NCBI GenBank assembly: GCA_963383645.1
Contig: OY726560.1
Coordinates: 154,348,488-154,412,487, forward strand
Reading direction: 5' to 3'
Length of the DNA stretch: 64,000 nucleotides
Source: Muscardinus avellanarius
Taxonomy: Eukaryota > Chordata > Mammalia > Rodentia > Gliridae
Below the pieces are notes generated by a model. It saw only the letters and a list, made by a program, of their open reading frames with translations, did no database searches and had not been told where the DNA came from. Shown here piece after piece: positions 35,299 to 45,189 of the stretch (the first letter of the stretch is position 1; every line of letters starts with the position of its first letter). Made by a program: the position numbers and the translations under genes.

Positions 35299-35992
35299 TG
35301 TTACAGATTGGGGGAATATGGTTTGTGGAAACTGTTTCCCGGGAACCCCTGCGAGGGTCCCGGACACACTTTCCCCCAACCCATAACAAAATCCAAAATG
35401 ACCCCAAACAGAAGAAAAACCGTGGGTTCTTGTCCTAAGCTAAGAATAAATATGCATAGCTTGGACAGTTGCTGAAGATTTAAAGAAGTTTATTAGAAAG
35501 ACAGAAAATAGAAATAGAGCCCCATGCCAGGATGGCATGGGGGTGACTCGAAATGAATACACCAAAGGGCTGGCACATGGACCGGACTTTTATACCCTTG
35601 ACCTCCATCTTGTTTGCGTGACTCTGACGTAGTGAACGTCCCTATAAGGTACTTCCCCTTACCTATACAGGTACGTCCCTGTAAGGTACCTCCCCCAATA
35701 AGGTGTGATGAGATGTCTACTTTCATGAAGGTCGACCCCTCCTACCATCTTAGCTAGCTTATCCAATCATGTAGATCTGTCTTTAGATAGAGACAGGTCT
35801 AGTTCTCCTTTCCTATTGACTGGCTAATTACTTTGAGCTAGGTTAATTTACATTGGAATAGCTGCCTATTTTAGGCAGAAATCAAGTCCTTTCTTTACCC
35901 ATGTCTGCCGCCATTTTGACACAACTATTTTGAAATATATTAATAATCATAGCTTTCCCAAATCTTCCTAGGCCGTTCCCAATACTGGTACA
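35299..35992 (-). mobile_element. Solo LTR of an endogenous retrovirus
   Basis: A 694-bp unit with TG...CA ends is flanked by the direct repeat AATTG (35294-35298 and 35993-35997), a 5-bp target duplication. Reading the minus strand: U3 has a YY1-like site (AAAATGGCGGC, about 35908-35918), two short direct repeats of the AAGGTACNTCCCC type (about 35646 and 35679), a TATA box (TATAAAAG, 35587-35594) and, about 95 bases on, an AATAAA polyadenylation signal (35489-35494). No gag, pol or env lies next to it, so it is a solo LTR left by recombination. The family was not named. The ends were chosen because they give both TG/CA termini and the duplication. Confidence 0.72.
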
Positions 35993-36211
35993 AATTGGAC
36001 ATTGTAGAAGTGTAAGCAGCCAGAGCAGAGGAGCCTTGAGCGGGCTCAGGGGCCTCAGGGCCACCTGGGCTTTGTGCCTGCCCCGAAACGCCTCTCAACT
36101 CCTTTCTCCTGTTTGTAAAATGCCAGGATGGGCGAGGCAGGCCTTAGGTGTTTTTGACTCTGCTCCTTGGTGGAACTGCCTGAGGAAAACGTGATTTAAA
36201 GAGCCTGATGA

Positions 36212-36357
36212 ACACCAGGGCTTGATGGCGCATGCTTGTAATCCCAGCATTCAGGAGGCTGAGACAGGAGGATCACGGTTCAAGGATCACTAAGTAGCTA
36301 CTTAGGCCCTTCGCAACCAGTGTGACCCTGTTTTAAAATAAAGAATAAAAAACTGGG
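36212..36357 (+). repeat. Sciurid SINE, 7SL-like half (5' part of a split SINE)
   Basis: CAGGGCTTGATGGCGCATGC, TTGTAATCCCAGCATTCAGG and GTGACCCTGTTTTAAAATAA run up to the A-rich linker and the first bases of the ID half (CTGGG). The SINE is interrupted here by the LINE-derived element and resumes at 39120. Confidence 0.93.
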
Positions 36358-37150
36358 AGACTTCCGGGAAGATGGCGACCGAGAAAAGCGGGGCTTAAGA
36401 GTCCCGCTAACAACCAATCTCCATTACCACAAAAAGAGCGCCTTTCATAGCCAGAAAACACCATCACCAGAAAAACAAAAAAACCACCAGGCTCCAGAGA
36501 GAAAGCGGACTGAGAACAGAGCTCAGGGCCACAGAGGAGACACACGCGCCCGAGGACGCAGCAGCAGCGCCATACTGCCGGCGGCAGCGGCGAACTCAAC
36601 GGACGGCTACAGTAAGCCGAGGTGAGCTGATGCGGAACAGCCAGGCGGGATCTTTCGGTGCAGACAGCATTTAAAGCTCCCAGTGGCTGAGCTCAGCACA
36701 TGCTGCAGGGATTCAGAGTGGAAATCAAAACCAGAGAAGAAAAAATACGCCAGCCTCATGGCCGAGGGCGTGGCAGAGGCGCCATATTGCCACCGGCGGC
36801 GGCAGCAGCAGTGAATTCACCGAGTCCAGTACAGCTACATCTACGTACTCAAGAACAGTGAGTCAAATTGCGGGCCACAGAGGAGAAATCCCAGTATTGT
36901 GCCTCCTGGGACTTGACCCAGTGAGGGAGTGGTGGTGGCAGAGATATCACACCATAGGAGAGCGTGCAACCTGGCACCCCCCATAGTTTAAAGCAGCCTC
37001 TATCGACTCCCTGGGTCGGAGACTCTGTGATACAACCCAGTAAAGGAGTAGTAGGGTCTGAGATAATACAGACTCGAGATCCAGAGCACCTTAAGTGAAG
37101 CCATAGTGACCCAAGGGAAGAACCCAGAGAAGGCACAAACCTCCGAAATC
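36358..37150 (+). promoter_or_regulatory. L1-type 5'UTR / internal promoter
   Basis: Begins AGACTTCCGGGAAGATGGCG, containing a GATGGCG YY1-type site as in L1 promoters. A GCGCCATANTGCC module followed by a CGGCGGCAG-rich stretch occurs twice, near 36567 and 36779, about 212 bp apart, so the 5'UTR holds a partial internal duplication. It is the most CpG-dense stretch I noticed in this part of the window, but it is of retroelement origin and not a gene's CpG island. Confidence 0.7.
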
Positions 37151-38067
37151 ATGGGAAAGAGGAATAACACTGAAGTAATGAACGTGCACAACCCCACAAC
37201 ATCAGAACCTGATAAAACAGAAAATCAGAGATTTCTAGAAGATCAAATCAGGAAAATAACTGTAGAAATAATAGAGGTGCTTCGAAAAGAACTCAGAGAG
37301 AGCCAAAAAGAGATAAAGGATGCAATTAATGAAGTAAAGGCCTCAATTCAAAGCACAAACAACCGATTAGACCACATGGAGAACAGAATCTCGTTCTTAG
37401 AAGATGAGCAATCCAAAAATGAATGCATAGTTTCTAATCTAGAAAAAGATATCCAACAGCAGGAATCTGACATTGAAGAAATATGGGCCCATCTTAAGAG
37501 AGCTAACCTAAGAATAATTGGAATAGAGGAGGGAAAAGAAAGTGATACCAAAGGGATCAACAATCTCTTCAAGGAAGTAATAGCAGAAAATTTTCCAATA
37601 TAGAGCAAGAGGTTGATACACAGATCCAGGAAACTTATAGAACTCCCTTTAGACAGGATCCGAGAAGAGGATCCCCACGCCACATAATTGTCAAAATGAC
37701 CAATGTGGAAGCCAAGCAGAGAATCTTAAAGGCAACAAAAACAAAGGGCCAAGTGACATTCAGAGGCAAACCAATTAGAATCACTCCAGACTTCCCAAAC
37801 CAAGTCATGAGAGCCAGAAGGGCTTGGAGTAACATATTCCAAACTCTGAAAGAAAACAACTTCCAGCCAAAAATTTCCTATCCAGCAAAACTTTCTATCA
37901 AATTAGATGGAGAAATAAGAAGCTTCCATGACAAACAGAAACTGAAGGAATTTATGTCTTCAAAACCAGCGCTAGAGAAAATACTCAAAGAGATTAACTG
38001 CAAAGAAGAAATAGGTAACACTCACCAGAACCAGAGAAACAAGAGTTTCCATCCAACAGACAACTAA
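37151..38067 (+). pseudogene. LINE-1 ORF1 (RNA-binding chaperone), frameshifted
   Basis: ORF1p binds L1 RNA as a trimer and is needed for retrotransposition. The ATG at 37151 starts MGKRNN; the frame is open upstream to 37106 but with only a GTG there. Residues about 35-110 form a heptad-rich coiled coil (IRKITVEIIEVLRKEL...). The RRM begins at LRIIGIEEGKE. The frame stops at TAG 37601-37603; an apparent one-base loss near 37596-37600 shifts the rest into another frame, which runs to TAA 38065-38067. That part contains the C-terminal domain landmarks HIIVKMTN, GKPIRITPDFP, ARRAW and YPAKLSI. The full span is about 305 codons, shorter than human (338) or mouse (357) ORF1p, mostly in the N-terminal part. 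One visible lesion suggests a fairly recent insertion. No ORF2 follows. Confidence 0.9.
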
Positions 38068-38134
38068 GATTGGTTATCTGTGGAGATTCATTATTTATGT
38101 TAGTCTTTTACCTATCTCTAAATTGTATTGTTTG

Positions 38135-38775
38135 CCTTTATTGTTGTTAATTTTTAGGATTTCTAGTTGGAATATTAATATACCTTCAGATATAGCATTT
38201 GGAAATATTTTATCCAATTCTATTAGTAACTTTTAACTCTGTTTACATTGTCTTTGGATATACAATATTTTCTTTTATTTTTTAGGGAGTTTGTATATTC
38301 TTCTGTTGCCTGTGCCATTGAAATCATATCCAAGAAATCACTGCCAATTTCAATGTTGTGAGGTTTTATGACCCAGATTTTCTCCTAAAAGTTTATAGTC
38401 TTAAGATTTATATTTAGGTCTTTTATCTAGTTTGAGTTAATACTTGTATGTGGGATTAGGTAAGGGTCCAATTTTATTCTTTTCCATGTAATTATTATTT
38501 TTCAACAATATTTAGTTAAAAGATTATTATTTCCACCACCAAATCTTCGTGGAAACCTTGTCAAAAATAACTTGACAATATAGGGAAGAAGTTAGCTCTA
38601 GGCTTGTATTTAACTCCAATGGTCTATATATCTGCCTTTAGAACAGTACTACACTGTTTCAATTATTGTAGCTTTATATGGTTTGAAATCAGAAAATATA
38701 CATCTTCTATCTTTGTTTTTGCTTCGAGATTGTTTTGGGTATCCAGAGTCCATATTCCATATCAGGATAGATTTT
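38135..38775 (-). repeat. Inverted old L1 ORF2 3' segment inside the half-L1 element
   Basis: The + strand carries reverse-complement L1 ORF2 phrases in order: GCATTTGGAAATATTTTATC, TTCTGTTGCCTGTGCCATTG, TCATATCCAAGAAATCACTG, GGGTCCAATTTTATTCTTTT, ACCTTGTCAAAAATAACTTG and TTGTAGCTTTATATGGTTTG. Compared with the familiar L1 text it is clearly diverged, more than the neighbouring ORF1 appears to be. It lies opposite to the host element and between its ORF1 and 3'UTR. Confidence 0.75.
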
Positions 38776-38983
38776 TTTCTGAAAAATAAATATATGATAG
38801 TTTCACCTAAAAAAAAGAAAAAAATATTCTCTGGTAAGAAAGAAAGCAAAAAGAAATATTGAAATGTTATCTTTAAGACATCAAAAGCTTGGTATCAGAC
38901 AAATGAAACTGTTATGTGAGATTATCATTTTTAATTTTGGATAAATTGCTATAATACTAGATGTCAACCACTAAGCCAAGCAT

Positions 38984-39027
38984 GGGAGGGAGGATGGGGA
39001 GGGAATGGGGTGGGGATCGGGTGGGGG
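38984..39027 (+). other. Two potential G-quadruplexes in the L1-type 3'UTR
   Basis: The + strand has GGGAGGGAGGATGGGGAGGG (loops of 1, 5 and 1) and then GGGGTGGGGATCGGGTGGGGG (loops of 1, 3 and 1). Both meet the four-run G3 rule. G-rich polypurine runs are a known feature of L1 3'UTRs. Confidence 0.75.
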
Positions 39028-39119
39028 CTGACTGGGCGATGTGTGCATGTATGTCTACAAAAGTTTGTATCCCACTATGATGTATGAATACAGTGCACTA
39101 ATAAAATAAAATTAAAAAA

Positions 39120-39222
39120 AAAAAACTGGGCTGGGGGTGTAGCTCGGAGATAGAATGCCCCTGGATTCCATCCCCAGTACTAAAAATAAAATAAAAAGGA
39201 AAAAAGAAAAAAGAAAGAAAGA
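39120..39222 (+). repeat. Sciurid SINE, ID-like half (3' part of the split SINE) and tail
   Basis: After the duplicated AAAAAACTGGG comes CTGGGGGTGTAGCTCGGAGA, then ATGCCCCTGGATTCCATCCC and CAGTACT, then an A/G-rich tail to about 39222. It continues the SINE that starts at 36212. Confidence 0.93.
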
Positions 39223-39632
39223 ATCTAGGGAAGAGGCTCTGGCCCAGCCAGGACCAGAGGATGAATAAGCCCAGGAGAAAAGAGAGGGTGAGTATGTTTG
39301 GCAGAGCAGGTGAGTTATTCATGGTCCTCTTTGAAGGGTCACATTACAGGGAGACCCTCAAGGACAGCTGCCTTAGCAGGTGCGACAGGGTCTCCTTCTG
39401 AGCTCTTGGGGGCCTCCCAGAGTGCGCATGCCCTCTGAACAGCGTTCCGACCCAGTTCCTTGGTGGTAGGGACTTTATCAAAGAAGAACAGCATCGGCGG
39501 CCCAAAGCCATCCGAGACCTCCCTCCTCTGGTCCCCTTCGCCTTTAAGAATGTGTATGATGACTGACGGCACTCTTTGGGCACAATTAATTAAATCAATG
39601 ACCCTCTCATAAATTTAAAAATATATCCCCCA

Positions 39633-39780
39633 TGTTTTTATTTATTTTTCTTTTGGTGGTACTGGAGTTCCTGGAAGCCCTTCTACCTCCGGGCTACACT
39701 CCCAGGCTTCAAACCTGCGTGATCCTCCTGTCTCCGCCTCCCAAGCGCAGGGATTACAAGCGTGCGCCACCACGCCCGGC
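39633..39780 (-). repeat. Sciurid SINE with an internal deletion
   Basis: The + strand shows TGGTGGTACTGGAGTTCC, CTACCTCCGGGCTACACTCC, then directly GGCTTCAAACCTGCGTGATC and GGGATTACAAGCGTGCGCCA to CGCCCGGC. The linker and part of the 7SL-like half are missing between the two blocks. Confidence 0.92.
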
Positions 39781-40967
39781 TTCCCCCATGTCTTTATATC
39801 TCTGAATCCCAGCTGGGAAAACGAGAGCCATGAAGTACACGGACATCACGTCACAGCCGGAGCTGGGGTCCTGTGCTGTAACTACGTGATGACTATCTCC
39901 TAGACACACACCCACGGTTTGCTGTGCCCTAGAGGCGACAGGGAGGCCCAGAAGAGGGACATGTTGGCTACCGGGCTGCCCGGTACGGGGCGTAGGGGCT
40001 GGTGTGGACCAGACAGCAATCTAGAGCAAGGTCAGGACTTTCTAGAAAGTGTGAAATACAGTTGTCTCCATGTGCAGCTTTGGAAAGAAATCCCAGCAAT
40101 GCGAAGACGCCAGTGCTTCCTCATGCAGCTCCCCTGATTGAGGAGAGGCCAACGTGGCTTCAAAGGACTATACTTCTTTTCTTTTGCTGGAGGCCAGACT
40201 GCTGAGCCTGGCTTTGCACACGAGTCTTTACCAAGGACCCGCCAAGTCCCAGGCACTGATGGAGACCCTTTGGGTGCAGTGGGTGCAGGGCAGGCTGGCC
40301 GCACCCTAATGTGGCTGGCAGCCCAGAAGGAAGGACTGACTGCAAACTCCACAGGGGTAGGCAGGGCAGTGTGGCTGCAGGTAGGCACCACCGGAAGCAT
40401 CTTGGGCACCTGCCCTCCGGATGCAGGCCTCCCAGAAAGGAACTGGTAGAAGAGACAGGTTGCTAGGAGATTCTCAGGTGAGAGATAAGAAGGGAGGGTG
40501 AAGCAGAAGAAGGGAAGTGCGCTCTGCAGAGGACCAAGTCACGGGAAGACTGGGACTTGCGCAGTGTGACCCAGGTTGGAGGAAGATGGGGCCAGGGCAG
40601 GAGGTAGCCAGCTGGGACTCAGGCCTGGCTCCCGTCCTGGACCACTGGGAAGGTGCCATCTCCATGAGCTTAGACGGGTGGGACGGCATGGCCTGGGGAA
40701 TGGCGGCGCTCCAGGCCACAGCACGCGTTTCGTGACGCATCTTGAAAATGCTCCTTACTGACTCGGCTGGAAATCACGTGGAGGTGGACTTGCCTGTCCT
40801 CTGGTTCCAGTGGACTCTGCTCATTTTCTCTCTGTCTCTTCTTTATCGGTTGATACTGTTCCCAGCTCACTGAGCATCATATTTCAGAAAATCCTGTTTT
40901 CTGAGCTTCTCAACTTTTCTCCACAGCAAGTTGCTCTAATTAGGACAAATAGGGGACCCTCCCTGCA

Positions 40968-40998
40968 CACGTGCGCGCGCGCGCGCACACACACACAC
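40968..40998. repeat. (CG)n(CA)n alternating purine-pyrimidine repeat
   Basis: CACGTGCGCGCGCGCGCGCA runs into CACACACACACAC, about 30 bp of strict purine-pyrimidine alternation, the sequence type that favours Z-DNA. Confidence 0.93.
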
Positions 40999-41752
40999 CC
41001 TCTGCGGCAGTGTCTCTAGTGCTAATAAGCCTGCAGGGGCTTCACGTGGGACCCATGAATCTAGCACCGCCGGGCAGTCCCAGACACCCGTGGCGGCGGT
41101 GGAGGGAGAGAGAAGACGATGCACAGACAGGTGCAGAGGCTCCTTTTGACCGCAGCTCCTTGGCGCTTATTCTCAACAGTCTTGCAGAAGGAGCGCAGTT
41201 TCCCCCACCGCCCTGGCCTCAGCTGGGGTCCCATTGAGAAGGCTGCGTGAGCTGCTCCCCTAGACCAGGGCTCCCCCTGCCGGCACCCCGGGGGGAGGCT
41301 TCTGGGTTAGCCTGGAAATAATCACCCACCGCTCCTCTGATGCGAAACCTGGGCTCCCGCAGAGAAGTACGCATGCGCCTGTGTGCCGCGTGGGCCAGCA
41401 GATGCCAGCTGCTTATTGCTGCGCCAAAGGCCCCCTCTGCACATTCGCCCAGAGCCCAAAGTTCCCGGATGCACCTCGTGCACACCAGTCTCCAAAACTG
41501 TTACTTTTAAACTTATGTTTTTAGCAGTGGAATTTAAAGACTATTTTAAGACCATTCAAAGCAGATCTACACTGATTGATGGATACATCCATGCTGTGCA
41601 TAGAGGATATGCTGCGGGCGGGTGAGAAGAGAGGGGGCCTGCCTGCGGCCTTCTTTTCCTTGGTTTCTCCATGGCGCTGTGGGTCCTTGTGCCCCCCAAC
41701 CCATCTCATCCAGCCCCTGACTCTGCCAAGAGTGCTGTGTGAAAATCACTGC

Positions 41753-41924
41753 CTGGCCAGGAGTGGTAGCGCATAGTTCCAGTACTTGGGAGGCTAAGAC
41801 AGGAGGATAGCAGGTTTGAGGCCAGCCTCAGCAATTTAGTGAGGCCCTGTTTTAAAATAAAAATAAATAAAGGGCGGGAGATGTAGCTCAAAGGTAGAAA
41901 AGCCCTGGGTTTAATCCCCAGTAC
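41753..41924 (+). repeat. Sciurid dimeric SINE
   Basis: CCAGGAGTGGTAGCGCATAG, GAGGCCAGCCTCAGCAATTT, AAATAAAAATAAATAAAGGG, GATGTAGCTCAAAGGTAGAA and TTTAATCCCCAGTAC occur in order. The tail has become a GA/GACA microsatellite. Confidence 0.95.
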
Positions 41925-41949
41925 AGAGAGAGAGAAAGAGAGAGGGAGG

Positions 41950-42017
<68 letters not shown>

Positions 42018-42033
42018 GAGACAGAGAGAGAGA
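41925..42033. repeat. (GA)n(GACA)n microsatellite at the SINE tail
   Basis: Imperfect then perfect GA repeats to about 41992, six or so GACA units, and more GA. It is directly attached to the 3' end of the SINE. Confidence 0.96.
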
Positions 42034-42224
42034 CTGCTTGAAAATGCATTCTTGAATCTAATCTATTTTCAGCTTATGCTCGACTATTAGCATTAAGATA
42101 AACCCTGGCAGCTCATTACACACTGTATGAAGCAGAAGCGCCTTTCATTTTAGAAACGGTCTCCTTCAAGCTCCAGAGCCTGCTTCCTAGTTTCTGCAGG
42201 AAGCCATGTGATTTCTTTGGAAAA

Positions 42225-42340
42225 TTGCAAGTTCTGGAGTCTTGGGTTTAATCCCAGCTGGGCCGCGATGGGCCCAGTAACGTGATCTCCGTTCGGAGCG
42301 TCAGGCCTTCCCTTGGCAGGTATCCGCTACGTGAGGATTC
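42225..42340 (+). repeat. MIR SINE fragment
   Basis: AGTTCTGGAGTCTTGGGTTT, AATCCCAGCTGGGCCGCGAT and CGTGATCTCCGTTCGGAGCG follow the MIR order (CTGGAGTC..GGGTTCGAATCCC..CTCTGAGC). Confidence 0.55.
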
Positions 42341-42989
42341 GTGGTTATTCAGTTAGACACCGTGTGGGATGTTCTTCTTCCCGTGGCATCCTGGGTTTTG
42401 AAGTCACCTGCCCTTGTCCGTATTCTTTAGGACTCTCGGGTACCGCGTCCTGCCTACTGCGCCTCACCGCTGACTGCTGTTCTTCGTAAACTGACATTTG
42501 CCAAAGCCAGAAAGGAAGGCCCTTTGCTCATTCTGGACTGTGGTGATCTTATACACTAGAGCTGCAAGCAGCCTCCTTATTCTTTTGTTTCTTAAGGTTA
42601 ATCCTGTCCTGGTCTTCTGCCGAAGTGAACAGTGATGCCCGCAGACCTTGCTCATTCCGGGTCTCTCTGGGGCAGATGAGCGCGTCCAAACCTCAGAGCT
42701 CCCTCTTCCTGGGTCCTGCCCAAAGTGCCCTGTGACCTCAGCAGTCAACCCCTTACTAGCCCCCAGCCCTTCTCTGCAGGTTCCACCACCCCCACCCGAA
42801 AGGCTCATGTCCCGGAGGGGTCCTGGACACGGGTGGGAGGCCTCCTGTCTCCTTTGATTTGGTCCTTGGCAGAGTCCCAGGAACAGAAGTCCTTGATGGC
42901 ACCTGGCCCTTTCTAGTCACCGACAAGGGAAACCTGAGAAACCATTCTCAGAAATGGAACTAAATTGTCAGTGAATCTGTCCCCATCTG

Positions 42990-43440
42990 GAGAAGAGAGG
43001 AAGGTTTGGGGCTGTAACAAAGGCTCCTTTGATTTCCGTTAATTAACTACTTTGGACTCCAGGGGTCTGGAGTAGCTTTCGTTTGACACACAAAGAATCC
43101 AGGGCACGGATGATACCCACGCACAGGGTGTCTGCCCTGGAAAGGGCTCCGTGTATTTACCTGTAGGGCAATTCAATTAAAACTAAAGAAAGGGGTAAAT
43201 CTACGAGATTAGCTGGAGGAACAGTGCTACCAATTGTGGCCAGCTCAAACAAGCCTGACCAAAAGCAGATGTTAAACAAATATTTTGATGGCTCGATCAG
43301 CCTAGTGTGAATCTCTTATTTTTTTGTCTTCATTATCTCCAGGGATGGAAATCCTAAAATCTTCATTGGTAACTCACTTTGGCAATCGATTTAAAGGACC
43401 AAATGTAGAGAACCTGATTGGAAATATCCATACACAGGGC
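42990..43440. promoter_or_regulatory. Candidate conserved non-coding block
   Basis: Repeat-free, with TCCGTTAATTAACTAC (about 43036), CAATTCAATTAAAACT (about 43170) and GCAATCGATTTAAAGG (about 43382). No open frame of note. Texture-based call only. Confidence 0.3.
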
Positions 43441-43640
43441 ACAATTTGTTAATACAGAGATGTTCTCGTGGGACTTGCTTGCCTTTTCTTCCCTCCCATC
43501 TCAGAAGGTGCCTTCATTATTGGGATTTCTTGGGCTCTTTTGACAGGTGCAGCAAAAGAAGAAGAGCTAGAGAAGGGGAGAAAAGACAAAAGACTGAGGG
43601 CCGAGCTGGGAGGACCCTCGAAATGGGCTGCTGAGTTTAA

Positions 43641-43832
43641 TTTTTTTTGTACTGGGGATTGGACCCAGGGGTGCTCTGCCTCTAAGCTACACTCCCTGCT
43701 TTTTTGATTTTGAAATAGGGTCTCACTAAATTTCTGAACGTTTTGCTAAGTTGCTGAGGCTGGCCTCGAACCTGTGATCCTCCTGTCTCAATCTCCTGAG
43801 TACTGGGATTACAAGCTTGTGCCAATGCCCCA
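43641..43832 (-). repeat. Sciurid dimeric SINE
   Basis: TTTTTTTTGTACTGGGGATT, TCTGCCTCTAAGCTACACTC, TTGAAATAGGGTCTCACTAA and TACTGGGATTACAAGCTTGT are the reverse complement of both halves; the poly-T is its A tail. Confidence 0.95.
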
Positions 43833-44747
43833 GTCTCTGGATTTTGAGATGTTTGGGAGAGAAGGGCATATGAGAAAAAATGACTTGGAGGGAAAGGAAT
43901 TTAAGAAGCCTTGTACTGGGCCACGTATCCCCTCTATGAATATGTATAAATGAACACATGTATCTGCTTTGTGAATATGTATGAATAAATGTTATGTAGC
44001 AATGCATGTGGAGAAGTTGTCCTGGAGAAATGGTTTCTTGGTTGTCAGACCGAGTACACATGACCATTACGCCCTTCAAGGCTGGACAGCTAGGGACAGG
44101 GGCTCAGTAGGGTGACGCACACTGACCCATGGACTGATTGACTTTGATTAGAAAGCATTCCATTTGTAATGGGGCCAGTATATAAAATTTGGAATTGTTT
44201 TAAAGCACTGAAATTGAAATATTCAAAAGTGGGTAGGACTTAAGAAAGTGTTGGGATTCGCACTGCGTGTGAACCTACTATTAACATGCGCTGCATGCCA
44301 GGCTCTTGAAGCAGAGGGCACACCTGTCTCGTCCTTGCGGGAGCCCAGGGCCCTGCCAGGGTGGAGCAGGCTCTCGTGCAAATCAGTTGGGCAAGAGGGA
44401 AGACAAAGCCCGGTTCTCAGTGACGTAGACTCTGTGACTTCTCATAACAGAAGCAGCTTCGGGAATATGCTGCTGGGGGGACAGATGGCCTGAGAGTTTC
44501 CTTGACTCTCGCCTCTGTCTCTACAAAGCAGTCAGGCTGGATTGGCTGTGCCATTGGTCAAACTGAGGCAAGTAATACAACCCGAGAGGGAGAAATGGAA
44601 TCATTTCATTTGAACATTTTTACCTTCACATTTTTCAAATGGCCATTTGGCTTTGTATAGACACAATGAAAGAATTATGACCTTTGGCCAACTTTACGGA
44701 ACAAGGCAATAAAATATAGTTGACGTATATAGTGCCTTTTGATTTTG

Positions 44748-44750
<3 letters not shown>

Positions 44751-44788
<38 letters not shown>
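44751..44788. repeat. (TG)n microsatellite
   Basis: About 19 perfect TG units. Confidence 0.98.
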
Positions 44789-44793
<5 letters not shown>

Positions 44794-45189
44794 CATTAGA
44801 GAGTGAATTAGTCTGTGTCACTGGCATGGCTGGAATTATGGCCTTCTGCAGAGACGGCACAGTTCATCCCATGAGCCTTTGGGAGGGAAGAGGGCAATGG
44901 CGGGAGAAAGTTTTGCTTGTGCCCAAGGACCCGGAGGAAGGAATTGCACATTGCTTCTATGAGTCACGCTCCCTCACTGAGCCTCCAGCTTCTCTCCTGT
45001 GAGGCACAGGGAGTGACATTACCTGTTCTGCCTTCTTTGTGTCACAACTGTGTGAACCAGGAGGAAAACACGAATGTATTCACAGATGCCAAAGTTTCAT
45101 GCAAAGTTATCTCACATCCTGTTAGCATAAAGCAGCCCTACCCAGGAGGCTTAGAATGCATAGCATATATGTTACACATGTTGTATGGC

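Larger units (their letters stand above)
36358..39119 (+). mobile_element. LINE-1-derived 'half-L1'-like retrotransposon without ORF2
   Basis: A single 2.76-kb insertion in the linker of a SINE, flanked by an 11-bp target duplication (AAAAAACTGGG at 36347-36357 and 39120-39130). In order it has: a CpG-rich 5'UTR (36358-37150) starting with a YY1-like CTTCCGGGAAGATGGCG; ORF1 (37151-38067, one frameshift); an inverted old L1 ORF2 segment (about 38135-38775); a 3'UTR with two G-quadruplex-type runs (38984-39027); and AATAAAATAAAATTAAAA with a poly(A) tail. Normal L1 has a further ~3.8 kb of ORF2. ORF1-only 'half-L1' (HAL1) elements are known in mammals; this has that layout. It would need L1 ORF2 protein supplied in trans. 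I infer insertion in one event because the duplication brackets all parts. Confidence 0.8.
39225..41752. other. Unique sequence with one SINE and a CG/CA repeat
   Basis: No gene recognised. Frames up to 125 codons (40032-40409, minus) have no domain. A SINE lies at 39633-39780 and an alternating CG/CA tract at 40968-40998. Confidence 0.5.

Noticed and set aside
35124..35924. Shorter LTR boundary at 35333-35924
   Set aside because: TG/CA ends are possible there but no flanking duplication fits. 35299-35992 gives TG/CA plus an AATTG duplication.
36540..36850. CpG-dense stretch that might be a gene promoter CpG island
   Set aside because: It lies inside the L1-type 5'UTR and is bracketed by the element's target duplication.
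38604..38849. Small open frames after ORF1 as a possible ORF2 remnant in sense
   Set aside because: The underlying DNA is L1 ORF2 in the antisense direction, so the sense frames are accidental.
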